Source: Embleya hyalina
Lineage (GTDB): Bacteria > Actinomycetota > Actinomycetes > Streptomycetales > Streptomycetaceae
Direction: 5' to 3'
DNA: 64,000 nucleotides
Assembly: GCF_003967355.1 (NCBI RefSeq)
Contig: NZ_BIFH01000049.1
Span: forward strand, 48,453 to 112,452
Part shown: positions 1 through 8,482 of the stretch, piece after piece
Position numbering within the stretch: the stretch's first letter is position 1
Layout: every line of letters begins with the position of its first letter
Notes under the pieces: generated by a model
Told to the model about the DNA's origin: nothing
What the model saw: only the letters and a program-made list of their open reading frames with translations
Database searches by the model: none
Translations under genes and position numbers: made by a program

Positions 1-804
1 GGTCCGCTGATGTACGGGTGCGGCACCTCCGACATGAAGAGCGGCGTCGCGGTGCAACTGCGGCTCGCCGCGCACCTGCCCGAGCCCAATCGCGACGTCA
101 CCTACGTGTTCTACGACTGCGAGGAGGTGGAGGCCGCCCGCAACGGGCTGCTGCGGCTGGCGAACAACCACCCCGAGTGGCTGGTCGCCGACTTCGCGGT
201 GCTGATGGAGCCCACCGGCGGCGCGGTCGAAGGCGGCTGCCAGGGCACGCTGCGGGCCACGGTGAGCACCACCGGTACCCGCGCGCACTCGGCCCGCTCG
301 TGGCTGGGCGACAACGCGATCCACGCCGCGGCGCCGATCCTGGCCCGGTTGCGGGCGTACGAGGGCGCGCGGGTGGAGATCGACGGCCTCGAATACCGCG
401 AGGGGCTGAACGCGGTGAGGATCGAGGGCGGGGTCGCGGGCAACGTGATCCCGGACGCGTGCGCGGTGACGGTCAACTTCCGCTTCGCGCCCAATCGCGA
501 TGTCGAGCAGGCGCTGGCGCACGTGTGCGAGGTGTTCGCCGGGTTCGACGTGGTGCTCACCGACGAGGCCGCCGGCGCGCTGCCCGGTCTGGACCGGCCC
601 GCCGCGGCGGCGTTCGTGGCGGCGATCGGGACCCCGCCCCGGGCCAAGTTCGGCTGGACCGACGTCGCGCGCTTCTCCGCGCTCGGCATCCCGGCGGTGA
701 ACTACGGGCCGGGCGATCCGAACCTGGCGCACAAGCGGGACGAGCACGTGGAGATCGCGCTGATCGGGGACAGCGAGGAGCGGCTGCGGCGCTGGCTCGG
801 CTGA
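1..804 (+). CDS. dapE: Succinyl-diaminopimelate desuccinylase, 5'-truncated by window edge
   Basis: Hydrolyses N-succinyl-LL-diaminopimelate to LL-DAP and succinate, in the cytoplasmic lysine/peptidoglycan precursor pathway. The frame is open from base 1; 267 residues are visible, so roughly the first 90-100 of a usual ~355 are missing. M20-family signatures are clear: [10 protein letters not shown] near the start (metal-binding Asp), YDCEEVE (catalytic Glu pair), EPTGG, a dimerisation-type segment beginning GCQGTLRA with the conserved RAHSAR, and HKRDEHV at the C terminus (last metal-ligand region). The next gene follows on the same strand after about 135 bp. DapE and ArgE/CPG2 paralogues share this fold; SDMKSG plus the RAHSAR segment make DapE the best call. 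Confidence 0.9.
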   Translation, partial: GPLMYGCGTSDMKSGVAVQLRLAAHLPEPNRDVTYVFYDCEEVEAARNGLLRLANNHPEWLVADFAVLMEPTGGAVEGGCQGTLRATVSTTGTRAHSARSWLGDNAIHAAAPILARLRAYEGARVEIDGLEYREGLNAVRIEGGVAGNVIPDACAVTVNFRFAPNRDVEQALAHVCEVFAGFDVVLTDEAAGALPGLDRPAAAAFVAAIGTPPRAKFGWTDVARFSALGIPAVNYGPGDPNLAHKRDEHVEIALIGDSEERLRRWLG

Positions 805-938
805 CCCGCGCGCGGGGGCGCGGACGGGGTCGCCGGCGGGCTCGCGGTCTCGGCCGCGAGCGATCCCGGACCGGTTCCCGGGCCGGGACTCCGGCGTAAA
901 TGCGATCGGCTCCGGGCTCGGCGTGGCAGGGTGGCCGG

Positions 939-1721
939 ATGGACGCGCGATTCGCTCCGGAGGAGCCACCCGAGTTCGCCTCGCCCAGCGAGGTGGAGGA
1001 ACAACATCCCGGCATGGGGCACCTCGGCACCGAGGCGTGGCGGGTACTGCGGATCCAGACCGAGTTCGTGGACGGGTTCGGCATGCTCGCCGACCTCGGC
1101 CGCGCGGTCAGCGTGTTCGGCTCGGCCCGGACCAAGCCGGGCTCGGCCGAGTACCGCACCGGCGAACGTGTCGGGCGGGCCCTCGCCGAGGCCGGCTACG
1201 CGGTGATCACCGGCGGTGGCCCCGGCGCGATGGAGGCGGCCAACAAGGGCGCCCGGGACGCCGGCGGGCAGTCGGTGGGCGTCGGCATCAAGCTGCCGTT
1301 CGAGTCCGGGCTGAATCCGTACGTGGACCGCGGCATCACCTTCCGCTACTTCTTCGCGCGCAAGACGATGTTCGTCAAGTACGCGCAGGGCTTCATCGTG
1401 CTGCCCGGCGGGATCGGCACGCTGGACGAGTTGTTCGAGGCGCTCACCCTGGTGCAGACCGGCAAGGTCACGCACTTCCCGGTGGTGCTGATCGGCCGCG
1501 ACTACTGGACCGGCCTCGTCGACTGGGTGCGCGACGTGGTGATCGCCCAGGGCAAGGCGTCGCCCGCCGACCTGGACCTGATCCGGATCACCGACGACGT
1601 GGACGAGGCGGTGCGCATCATCCGCGACGCCGACCTGGAGTGCTCGAAACTGGAGGCCGAGGCACGCGCGGACAAGGCCGCCGCCGAAGGACGCGCCGCC
1701 GGCGGGTCGATTGCCACCTGA
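939..1721 (+). CDS. LOG family protein (TIGR00730, Rossmann fold)
   Basis: 260-residue member of the LOG/TIGR00730 family, whose characterised members are cytokinin riboside 5'-monophosphate phosphoribohydrolases; the bacterial substrate is often unproven. The signature LPGGIGTLDELFE matches the PGGxGTxxE nucleotide-binding/catalytic motif, and GGGPGAMEAANKGA precedes it as expected. ATG at 939 is chosen because the family begins shortly before the WRVLRIQ-F--GF segment; an ATG at 900 would add 13 unconvincing residues. Neither start has a strong ribosome site. In mycobacteria the homologue (Rv1205) sits in the same folP2-tag neighbourhood, so this is a syntenic housekeeping gene. The C terminus is Ala/Glu/Lys rich and probably disordered. 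Confidence 0.85.
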   Translation: MDARFAPEEPPEFASPSEVEEQHPGMGHLGTEAWRVLRIQTEFVDGFGMLADLGRAVSVFGSARTKPGSAEYRTGERVGRALAEAGYAVITGGGPGAMEAANKGARDAGGQSVGVGIKLPFESGLNPYVDRGITFRYFFARKTMFVKYAQGFIVLPGGIGTLDELFEALTLVQTGKVTHFPVVLIGRDYWTGLVDWVRDVVIAQGKASPADLDLIRITDDVDEAVRIIRDADLECSKLEAEARADKAAAEGRAAGGSIAT

Positions 1722-1820
1722 CGGGCATGCGGGAGCCCCGTCGTGTTCACGCGGACGACACCGACGGGCGAAAGCGTAGGGGCGTCCCGATATCTCCCGC
1801 CTGTCACAGGAGAAAACCAG

Positions 1821-3227
1821 ATGTCGCTGTCCCGTAGGGGTTTCCTCGGTCGCACCGCCACCACCGGTGCCGGTGTCGCCCTCATCGGCAGCACCGGCAT
1901 GCTGCTGGCGCCCAACGCCTCGGCCTCGTCCCGCCCGGGCGACCGGCGCCCGCCGGCCCGCGTCGGCTACGGTCCGCTGGTGGACGACCCCGCCGGGCGG
2001 CTGGCGCTGCCCAAGGGCTTCTCGTACCAGATAGTCACCGAGGCCGGTGTCACCAAGCTGGAGTCGGGCGAGGCCACCCCGAGCAACCACGACGGCACCG
2101 GCGCGTTCAAGCTGCGCGGCGGCGGCACGGTCCTGGTGAACAACCACGAGCTCGGCGGCTCGCTCAAGGACACCCCGCTGCCGGTGCCGCACCTCGCGGG
2201 CCTGGTCTACGACGAGGGCCTGGCCGGCGGCTGCACCGTGGTCGAGGTGAACCGTTACGGCAGGCGCATCCGCGAGTACGTCGGCGTGGCCGGCACCGCG
2301 ACCAACTGCGCGGGCGGCGTGACCCCCTGGGACACCTGGCTGACCTGCGAGGAGACCGAGCAGCTGGCCGGTCAGGGCAGCGCCACCAAGGACCACGGCT
2401 ACGTCTTCGAGGTCGACCCCTACGACCGCCGCGCCAACCGCGACCCGAAGCCGATCAAGGCGCTCGGCCGGTTCGCCCACGAGGCGGTCGCGGTGGACCC
2501 GCGCCGCGGCCACCTGTACCTGACCGAGGACGCGAGCAACCCGAACGGGCTGTTCTACCGCTGGGAGCCCCCGCGCCACTGGGACGGCGGGCGCGGCCGG
2601 CTGCGCAAGCTGGCCGACGACGCGGGCACCCTCGCGGCGATGCGCTGCGTGGACGCGAGCGGCAAGCACGTGGACGACCTGTCCCGCGCGACCGAGGTGG
2701 GCACCACCTACGCCGTGAACTGGGTCACCGTGCAGGAGCGCGACGCGCGCACCACCTCGATCCGCAAGCAGTTCCAGAACACCGACATCACCCGCGGTCG
2801 CAAGATCGAGGGCATCTGGTGGGGCGACGGCGGCGCGTACGTGGTCTGCAGCTTCGCCCGCAAGGAGAGCCCGGGCACCCCGCACGACGGGCAGATCTGG
2901 TTCTACGACCCGCGTCGCGGCCGGCTGACCCTGAAGCTGCGCTTCGGCGTCAACACCACGCCGGACGTGGACGGTCCGTACGACGGCCCGGACAACATCA
3001 GCGTCTCGCCGTACGGCGGCGTGATCATCGCCGAGGACGGCGAGGGCGTGCAGCACCTGCTCGGCGCGACCGACGACGGCAAGACCTACCCGGTCGCCCG
3101 CAACGACGTGGACGGCGACAGCGAGTTCACCGGCCCGATCTTCTCCGAGGACGGCCGCACGCTGTTCGCGAACGTGCAGACCCCGGGCACGATGTTCGCG
3201 ATCCAGGGTCCCTGGAAGCGCTGCTGA
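1821..3227 (+). CDS. Tat-exported PhoX-like protein (DUF839)
   Basis: 468-residue exported protein of the DUF839/PhoX group, which contains Ca/Fe-dependent alkaline phosphatases. The N terminus MSLSRRGFLGRTATTGAG is a textbook twin-arginine signal, followed by a hydrophobic stretch and a likely cut after ANASA (about residue 35). ATG 1821 follows a good ribosome site (AGGAGA, 7-8 bp upstream). Segments typical of the family include VNNHE, TPWDTWLTCEE, GRFAHEAVAVDP, LTEDA and GPDNISVSPYGG. It is followed by an imperfect hairpin terminator, so probably monocistronic. Activity is not proven: many DUF839 proteins are only annotated as phosphatases by homology. Confidence 0.85.
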   Translation: MSLSRRGFLGRTATTGAGVALIGSTGMLLAPNASASSRPGDRRPPARVGYGPLVDDPAGRLALPKGFSYQIVTEAGVTKLESGEATPSNHDGTGAFKLRGGGTVLVNNHELGGSLKDTPLPVPHLAGLVYDEGLAGGCTVVEVNRYGRRIREYVGVAGTATNCAGGVTPWDTWLTCEETEQLAGQGSATKDHGYVFEVDPYDRRANRDPKPIKALGRFAHEAVAVDPRRGHLYLTEDASNPNGLFYRWEPPRHWDGGRGRLRKLADDAGTLAAMRCVDASGKHVDDLSRATEVGTTYAVNWVTVQERDARTTSIRKQFQNTDITRGRKIEGIWWGDGGAYVVCSFARKESPGTPHDGQIWFYDPRRGRLTLKLRFGVNTTPDVDGPYDGPDNISVSPYGGVIIAEDGEGVQHLLGATDDGKTYPVARNDVDGDSEFTGPIFSEDGRTLFANVQTPGTMFAIQGPWKRC

Positions 3228-3266
3228 GGCACGGATTCGCCGGCCGTCGCCGCCGTCGAAGCCCAC

Positions 3267-3313
3267 TTTTCGGCGTCCGCGCCCACCTTCGCGGTGGGGG
3301 CGGGCGCCGAAAG
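3267..3313 (+). terminator. Terminator after PhoX-like gene
   Basis: Imperfect GC-rich hairpin with arms starting TTTTCGGCG and ending CGCCGAAAA-like around a TTCG-containing loop, 40 bp after the stop codon. It can serve the + strand gene. Confidence 0.5.
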
Positions 3314-3343
3314 GCGTTCTCCGGGGAGCGCGCGAGGGCACCT

Positions 3344-3384
3344 GGGGGCGGGGTCTTCGATCGGGGGCTCGAAGACCCGCCCCG
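3344..3384 (-). terminator. Terminator of folP2-like gene
   Basis: Inverted repeat with arms GGGGCGGG(G)TCTTCGA and TCGAAGACCCGCCCC, separated by 8 bases, immediately beyond the stop of the minus-strand gene. It separates the two convergent genes. Confidence 0.55.
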
Positions 3385-3390
3385 GGCCCG

Positions 3391-4257
3391 TCAGGCCAGG
3401 GCGCGACGGGCCACGGCGGGCTGCCGGGTGCCGTGGATCGAGGACACCATGTCGAGCACCTGGCGGGTCTCCGCCACCTGGTGCGCGCGGTACACCCGGG
3501 CCCCGAGCCACGCGCTGACCGCGGTGGTGGCCAGGGTGCCGAGCAGCCGCTCGTTCACCGGCTTGTCCAGCGTCTCGCCGACGAAGTCCTTGTTGGACAG
3601 CGAGACCAGGACCGGCCACCCCGTGTCGACCATCTCGCCGAGTCGGCGGGTGGCCTCCAACGAGTGCCGGGTGTTCTTGCCGAAGTCGTGCCCCGGGTCG
3701 ATCAGGATCGCGTCCCGGCGCACGCCGAGCCGCGCGGCGCGCTCGGCCAGGCCCACCGTGACGTCCAGGATGTCGGCCATCACGTCGACGTAGCCGATCC
3801 GGTGCGGCCGGGTGCGCGGCTGCGCCCGGCCGGCGTGCGTGCACACGATGCCCGCGTCGAATTTCGCGGCCACCTCGGCCAGCTTGGGATCCACCCCGCC
3901 CCACGCGTCGTTGAGCAGGTCGGCGCCCGCGTCGCAGACCGCCTCGGCGACCTCGTGGCGCCACGTGTCCACGCTGATCACCACGTCGGAGTGGCGGCGG
4001 CGCACCTCGGCCACGAAGGACACCGTCCGGCGGATCTCCTCCGTGACGTCCACCTCGGCCCCCGGACCGGCCTTCACGCCCCCGATGTCCACGATTCCCG
4101 CGCCCTCGTCGATCGCGCGGGCGACCGCGTCCAGGGCGGGTCGATCGTCGAACGTCGCGCCCTTGTCGAAAAACGAGTCCGGTGTCCGATTGATGATCGC
4201 CATGATCACCAACTCGTCCCCCTCGAACTCTCGTCGTCCCAGCCTCAGCGTCGTCAC
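3391..4257 (-). CDS. folP2: FolP2-type dihydropteroate synthase homologue
   Basis: 288-residue TIM-barrel protein of the dihydropteroate synthase family. It keeps INRTPDSFFDKG (DHPS N-terminal motif), SVDTWRHEVA, INDAWGG-type LLNDAWGG, IDPGHDFGKNT and SNKDFVGE. The canonical pterin/sulfa loop with ESTRPG is replaced by DIGGVKAGPG, as in mycobacterial FolP2; M. tuberculosis FolP2 lacks measurable DHPS activity. The GTG start at 4257 has GGAGG seven bases upstream and gives the family N terminus; the frame stays open 43 codons further up but without a site. It is divergent from the DivIVA-like gene. A folate role is therefore doubtful: a paralogue with a still unknown substrate is equally likely. 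Confidence 0.85.
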   Translation of the reverse strand: MTTLRLGRREFEGDELVIMAIINRTPDSFFDKGATFDDRPALDAVARAIDEGAGIVDIGGVKAGPGAEVDVTEEIRRTVSFVAEVRRRHSDVVISVDTWRHEVAEAVCDAGADLLNDAWGGVDPKLAEVAAKFDAGIVCTHAGRAQPRTRPHRIGYVDVMADILDVTVGLAERAARLGVRRDAILIDPGHDFGKNTRHSLEATRRLGEMVDTGWPVLVSLSNKDFVGETLDKPVNERLLGTLATTAVSAWLGARVYRAHQVAETRQVLDMVSSIHGTRQPAVARRALA

Positions 4258-4405
4258 CCCGTCGACCTCCGCCCACACCCTGCACGTGCCACCTGACCCC
4301 CTGATCGTGGCACGATCGTCCCGTGCGACGAGCCGGGGGCTTCCCGAAACGGCCCGGAGCCGACACCGTTCCAGCGCCTGCACCACCGTCGAAGGGGAGC
4401 CGTCC

Positions 4406-5083
4406 GTGTTCTGGATCCAGCTTGTCGTGGTGATCGGGGTGGTCCTCGTGATCGCCGCGGTCGTGCTCGGGGCGGGTGGCTCCCTTCCCGACGCCTACCG
4501 CGAACAGCCCGAGCTGCGGATGCCCGGCGACCGCCCGCTCACGAGCGCCGACGTCGACCACATCCGCTTCCCGGTGGTCTTCCGGGGCTACCGGATGAGC
4601 GAGGTGGACCTGGTCCTGGACCGGCTCACCGGCGAACTCGCGGCGCGCGACGCGCGCATCCTGGAACTCGAGTACAAGGTCGCCGGCACCACGCCGGTCG
4701 GCGTCGCGTCGGCGATGGCGGGCGTGGGCGCCGCCGGGGCGAGCGCGTTCGGCGCGAGCGGGCACGCCCCCTCGCCGCGCGGCTCGGGCACCACGCTGTC
4801 GCTGGAGAAGCCGGAGCGGGCCGAGGCCGCGGGCTCGACACCGGTCGACGCCGAGTCCGCCGAGCCGCGCGTCGAACCGGCCGTCGACGCGGACGAGACG
4901 CCGGCCTCGAACGCGGACGAGTCGGCGGGGGAGCCGGCGCCCGAGGCCGCTGTGGACGAGGCGAAGGACGAGCCGAAGGACGGCGCAGCGAGCGAGGGCG
5001 ACGCAGCGAGCGAGGACGGCGAGGCGAGCAGGGGCGGCGCGGCGAGCGAGGGCGACGAGGCGAAGGGCGACCCGAAGTCATGA
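4406..5083 (+). CDS. DivIVA-domain membrane protein with acidic tail
   Basis: 225 residues. An N-terminal transmembrane helix (about residues 4-24, rich in V/I/L) is followed by a DivIVA-like segment with VVFRGYRMSEVDLVLDRL and the coiled-coil run ELAARDARILELE. The last ~120 residues are low complexity, dominated by Ala, Glu, Asp and Ser. The GTG start at 4406 has AAGGGGAG six bases upstream; the frame is open far upstream but opposite folP2. Its stop overlaps the next start (ATGA), so it is translationally coupled to tag. The same order folP2-(Rv1209)-tag occurs in M. tuberculosis. A cell-envelope or polarity role is inferred from the DivIVA match only. Confidence 0.8.
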   Translation: MFWIQLVVVIGVVLVIAAVVLGAGGSLPDAYREQPELRMPGDRPLTSADVDHIRFPVVFRGYRMSEVDLVLDRLTGELAARDARILELEYKVAGTTPVGVASAMAGVGAAGASAFGASGHAPSPRGSGTTLSLEKPERAEAAGSTPVDAESAEPRVEPAVDADETPASNADESAGEPAPEAAVDEAKDEPKDGAASEGDAASEDGEASRGGAASEGDEAKGDPKS

Positions 5084-5673
5084 CCGCCGCCGCCCCCGCC
5101 GTCGTCGGTGGTCCCGTCCCGGGGCCGGACGGACGGCTGCGCTGCCCGTGGGGCGCCACCGGTCCCGAGGACTACCGGGCGTACCACGACACCGAATGGG
5201 GTGTCGCGGTGCACGGTGAGGACCGGCTGTTCGAGCGGCTGTGTCTGGAGGCGTTCCAGTCCGGTCTGTCGTGGTTGACCATCCTGCGTCGGCGCGAGGG
5301 CTTCCGGACCGCCTTCGCCGACTTCTCCATCGCGCGGGTGGCGGCCTTCGACGACACGGACCGCGCGCGGCTGCTCGCCGACGAGGGCATCATCCGCAAT
5401 CGGGCGAAGATCGACGCCGCCATCGCCAACGCACACGCGGCACAGGCCCTCCAGGGCGGTCTGGACGCCCTCATATGGTCCTTCGCACCCTCGGGCCGCC
5501 GGAAGGTCCCCGAGGCCCTCTCGGACGTACCGGCGGTCACCGACGAGTCCACCGCCCTGGCCAAGGAACTCAAGCGCAAGGGTTTCCGCTTCGTCGGCCC
5601 GACCACGGCCTACGCGATGATGCAGGCCTGCGGCCTGGTCAACGACCACCTCAAGGCCTGCGTCTCCCGCTGA
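5080..5673 (+). CDS. tag: DNA-3-methyladenine glycosylase I
   Basis: 197 residues. Excises 3-methyladenine from alkylated DNA at the start of base-excision repair. Very clear family match: RCPWG with the zinc-binding Cys, YHDTEWGV (zinc His and catalytic-site Glu-Trp), FQSGLSWLTIL, EGIIRNRAKI and the C-terminal KRKGFRFVGPTTAYAMMQ and GLVNDH--AC, which supply the remaining zinc ligands. The length is normal for the family. ATG overlaps the previous stop by four bases (ATGA), so expression is coupled to the DivIVA-like gene. The first ~17 residues are Ala/Pro/Gly-rich and less conserved. Confidence 0.95.
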   Translation: MTAAAPAVVGGPVPGPDGRLRCPWGATGPEDYRAYHDTEWGVAVHGEDRLFERLCLEAFQSGLSWLTILRRREGFRTAFADFSIARVAAFDDTDRARLLADEGIIRNRAKIDAAIANAHAAQALQGGLDALIWSFAPSGRRKVPEALSDVPAVTDESTALAKELKRKGFRFVGPTTAYAMMQACGLVNDHLKACVSR

Positions 5674-5718
5674 CCCGCCCCGACCCGGCGGGTCCGCCGG
5701 GCCGGGTGGTGGTGGGGT

Positions 5719-6516
5719 TCAGCGGCCGAGGAAGGTGGGCTTCTGCTTGGCCACGAAGGCGGCCACCGCGATGCGGTGGTCCTCGGAGGCGCCTGCTCGC
5801 AGTTGGAGTTCGTCCTCCTTGGCCAGGGTGTCGATCAGGGAGTGGGAGGCGCCGTAGGCGACCGATTCCTTGAGGGCGGCCAGGGCCACGGTCGGGCCCT
5901 CGGCCAGGCGGTGGGCCAGGTCGCGGGCGGTGTCGAGGACCTCCTCGGCCGGGACCACTCGGTGGGCCAGGCCCAGTTCCAGCGCCTCGGCGGCCTTGAT
6001 CGTGCGGGGCAACATCAGCAGTTCGACCGCCCGCGCCTGGCCGACCAGGCGCGGCAGCGTCCAGGACGCGCCCGAGTCGGCGGTCAGCGCGACCCCCGCG
6101 AAGGCGGTGTTGAAGCCGGCCGTGTCCGCCATGATCCGGAAGTCGCAGGCCCAGGCGATCGCCGCGCCGGCCCCGGCGGCGACCCCGTTGACCGCCGCGA
6201 CCACCGGCTTGGCCATCGTCGCCAGCGCCGTCACGAGCGGGTTGTAGTGCTCGCGCACGGTCGCGAAGGTGGCCTCGGGGCCGGTCTCCAGCTGACGGAT
6301 GTGCGCCTTCAGGTCCTGGCCGGCGCAAAACGCCCGACCGCTGCCGGTCAACAGCACCGCCCGGACCGCCGGATCCTCGGCGGCGCGCAGGACCGCGTCG
6401 CGCAACGCGATCTTGGTCGGCTCGTCGAGCGAGTTCATCGCCTCGGGCCGGTTCAGCGTGACGGTCGCGACTCCGTCGGCGAGGTCGTACCGCACAATCT
6501 CGGCCTTGTCGGTCAT
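5719..6516 (-). CDS. Enoyl-CoA hydratase/isomerase family protein
   Basis: 265-residue crotonase-fold protein. It shows LNRPEAMNSLD, the oxyanion-hole segments RAFCAGQDLKAH and GVAAGAGAAIAWACD, and a proline/arginine-rich C terminus ending FLGR. The closest functional class is PaaG-like (phenylacetate-type isomerase/hydratase) given AFCAGQDL, but the exact substrate cannot be read from sequence. ATG 6516 has GTGGAGG about seven bases upstream; 15 further codons are open upstream without a site. Convergent with tag across a 45-bp gap, it is probably monocistronic. Confidence 0.85.
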   Translation of the reverse strand: MTDKAEIVRYDLADGVATVTLNRPEAMNSLDEPTKIALRDAVLRAAEDPAVRAVLLTGSGRAFCAGQDLKAHIRQLETGPEATFATVREHYNPLVTALATMAKPVVAAVNGVAAGAGAAIAWACDFRIMADTAGFNTAFAGVALTADSGASWTLPRLVGQARAVELLMLPRTIKAAEALELGLAHRVVPAEEVLDTARDLAHRLAEGPTVALAALKESVAYGASHSLIDTLAKEDELQLRAGASEDHRIAVAAFVAKQKPTFLGR

Positions 6517-6690
6517 GACTTGCCTCCACATCACATACATCGCCGCAGGTGGGATGTGCACAGCATGCCGGAAGCCGGATCCGGGCCCCGTCCCGCCCCT
6601 GACGGACCGTCAGCTACATTTCCGAGCCGGGACGGACCATCCCATTCCGCGCCGTACGGACGGGGTCGGAGAGGTCGACGGGACCCGATG

Positions 6691-6721
6691 TTGCTCACCC
6701 CACCGTTCGATGCGGGATAAT
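6691..6721 (+). promoter_or_regulatory. Candidate promoter of the DUF3117 gene
   Basis: TTGCTC and GATAAT hexamers separated by 19 bp lie about 80 bp upstream of the DUF3117 start, in the divergent gap with the enoyl-CoA hydratase. The long spacer makes the -35 assignment uncertain; the -10 is good for an HrdB-type promoter. Confidence 0.4.
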
Positions 6722-6798
6722 GGTCCCTGATCAATGCTCTCGAAGACCGGTGGCCGGTTTGAGCACCGGTGCGTCGATATGCAGGAAGGGGAACGAGC

Positions 6799-6966
6799 AT
6801 GGCGGCCATGAAGCCGCGGACGGGCGACGGCCCGCTCGAGGTGACCAAGGAAGGGCGGGGCATCGTCATGCGCGTTCCGCTTGAGGGCGGTGGACGGCTC
6901 GTGGTCGAGCTGTCGGCCGATGAGGCCGGCGCCCTGAGCGAGGCGCTGAAGAACGCCGTGGGCTGA
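6799..6966 (+). CDS. DUF3117 small conserved protein
   Basis: 55 residues, near-universal in actinobacteria and almost invariant: MKPRTGDGPLEVTKEGRG, then IVMRVPLEGGGRLVVEL and DEAGALSEALK. The start ATG 6799 follows AAGGGGA about seven bases upstream; an upstream in-frame ATG would add ten non-conserved residues. The mycobacterial homologue Rv1211 sits beside tag in the same neighbourhood. The function is not established to my knowledge. The protein is short, acidic at its C terminus and has no signal peptide or membrane segment. Confidence 0.92.
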   Translation: MAAMKPRTGDGPLEVTKEGRGIVMRVPLEGGGRLVVELSADEAGALSEALKNAVG

Positions 6967-7085
6967 CCCCCTGGGGCGACGCCCTCGACGAAAGTCGTGA
7001 TGCGACGGCCCCGGCACGGACATGGAGACTCATGTTCGTACCGGGGCCGTCGGCATTCCCGGTCGGGCCGGATGTCGGCCCGGCT

Positions 7086-7721
7086 TCAGCCCCGCCGAGC
7101 CGCGCACAGCAGGCCGTCGCCGACCGGGAGCAGCGCCGGCACCAGCGACTCGTGCTCACGGATCACCCGCAACACGTCGCGCACGGCGGCGGTCTCCGCG
7201 TCGCGGTGCGCCGGATCGGCCACCCGGTCGCGCAGCAGCGCGTTGTCGAAGCAGACCACGCCGCCGGGCCGCAACAACCGCAGCGCCTCGGCGAGGTAGT
7301 CCAGGTATTCGAGCTTGTCCCCGTCGCAGAACACCAGGTCGTAGCCGCCGTCGGCGAGCCGGGGCAGCACCTCCAGGGCCCGGCCCGGGATGAACCTGGC
7401 GCGCCCGCTGGGAAAGCCCGCCTCGGTGAAGGTCTCCTTGGCGAGCCGCTGGTTCTCGGGATCGGCGTCGACCGTGGTGAGCACCCCGTCGGAGCGCATG
7501 CCACGCAGCAGGTAGAGGCCGGACACCCCCGTCCCGGTCCCGATCTCGGCGACCGCCTTGGCCTCGACCGCGGCGGCGAGGAAGCGCAGCGCGGCGCCGC
7601 CGCCGGGACCTATCGGGAGCACGCCGACTTCCCGGGCGCGGGCGCGGGCGCCCGCGAGGACGGCGTCCTCGCCGACGTACTCTTCCGCGAACGCCCAGCT
7701 CGCCTGGCGATTGCCGGAAAT
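7086..7721 (-). CDS. SAM-dependent O-methyltransferase (family 3), apparent ATT start
   Basis: 211 residues from the proposed start. Class I methyltransferase: VAEIGTGTGVSGLYLLRGM (SAM motif I), TTVDADPENQRLAKE (motif II), YDLVFCDGDKLEYLDY (metal/SAM Asp region) and LLRPGGVVCFDN. It matches the family 3 O-methyltransferase found beside sigE in actinobacteria (Rv1220c position). Homologous N termini begin M-T-G-N-R-Q-x-S-W; here that place is I-S-G-N-R-Q, encoded ATT TCC GGC AAT, with AGGAGG five bases upstream. No in-frame ATG, GTG or TTG lies between the Shine-Dalgarno site and this codon. The frame continues upstream to an ATG at 7829, but those residues look non-coding. Confidence 0.8.
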   Translation of the reverse strand: MSGNRQASWAFAEEYVGEDAVLAGARARAREVGVLPIGPGGGAALRFLAAAVEAKAVAEIGTGTGVSGLYLLRGMRSDGVLTTVDADPENQRLAKETFTEAGFPSGRARFIPGRALEVLPRLADGGYDLVFCDGDKLEYLDYLAEALRLLRPGGVVCFDNALLRDRVADPAHRDAETAAVRDVLRVIREHESLVPALLPVGDGLLCAARRG

Positions 7722-7860
7722 GGCTTCCTCCTCTGTCCCGGCCGCCCGCTCGCGATCGGGACGGGTCGGCCACCTGAGCGCAAGGGTATTACCGAGGCCT
7801 CCCCCCACCGCCCGCGGAGCGCCACCCAATCACCCAACCCCACCCCAAACCACGAGACGC

Positions 7861-8070
7861 CCCACCCCCGGGCACGTCAGCGCCCCCACCCCAGCCCACC
7901 CACCCCGAACCACAGCACGCGCCACCCCCAGGCGCGTCAGCGCCCCCACCTCAGGCCACCCACCCCGAACCACGGCACGCGCCACCCCCAGGCGCGTCAG
8001 CGCCCCCGCCTCAGGCCACCCCGAAACACGGGACGCGCCACGCCCGGGCGCGTCAGCGCCCCCGACCCGG
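7861..8070. repeat. ~60-bp tandem repeat, about 3.5 copies
   Basis: Three consecutive units begin near 7861, 7921 and 7981, each containing GTCAGCGCCCCC followed by CACCCCGAACCAC or a close variant; a partial fourth starts near 8037. The second and third units are nearly identical over their first 40 bp. Non-coding and C-rich on this strand. Confidence 0.85.
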
Positions 8071-8169
8071 GCTCACCGTGGTGATCGACGCGCGCAGCGC
8101 GGAGAGCGGCGGAGCCGCAGAGTTTGGGCTGGGTGACCCGGAGCGAAGCGGAGGGGCGCACAGCCCCGA

Positions 8170-8230
8170 GCGAGGGGCCGCTTTTTTCTCGGAGGAGCGA
8201 AGCGGGGGAGAGAAAAAAGCGGCCCCTCGC
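8170..8230. terminator. Long inverted repeat, likely bidirectional terminator
   Basis: Perfect 21-bp arms: 8170-8190 (GCGAGGGGCCGC, six T, CTC) and 8210-8230 (GAG, six A, GCGGCCCCTCGC), with a 19-base loop. The T-runs lie inside the arms, unlike a simple rho-independent terminator. It may end transcription from either side of the repeat region. Confidence 0.55.
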
Positions 8231-8265
8231 GAGCCGGCGCGGAGCGCCCAATAAAAAGCAACGCC

Positions 8266-8482
8266 GTGGTCGTGTCGGTGTCCGTCCCCGTGCGGTGGTC
8301 GTGTCGGTGTCCGTCCCCGTGCGGTGGTCGTGTCGGTGTCCGTCCCCGTGCGGTGGTCGTGTCGGTGTCCGTCCCCGCGCCGCGGTCGCGTCCGTGCCCG
8401 TCCCCGCGCCGCGGTCGCGACCGTGCCCGTCCCCGCGCCGCGGTCGCGACCGTGCCCGTCCCCGCGCCGCGGTCGCGACCGC
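8266..8482. repeat. 29-bp minisatellite, 7 full copies plus a partial one
   Basis: Head-to-tail 29-bp units with no spacers. The first three are identical (begin GTGGTCGTGTCGG, end CCGTCCCCGTGCG). The fourth has a changed end. Units 5-7 form a derived subtype (GCGGTCGCG, ending CCGTCCCCGCGCC). The ordered change along the array suggests growth by unit duplication. It ends about 240 bp before the sigma-factor start. Confidence 0.9.

Noticed and set aside
8266..8482. CRISPR array, because the repeat unit is 29 bp
   Set aside because: Units are directly adjacent with no spacers, show graded divergence and no cas genes are near. It is a minisatellite.
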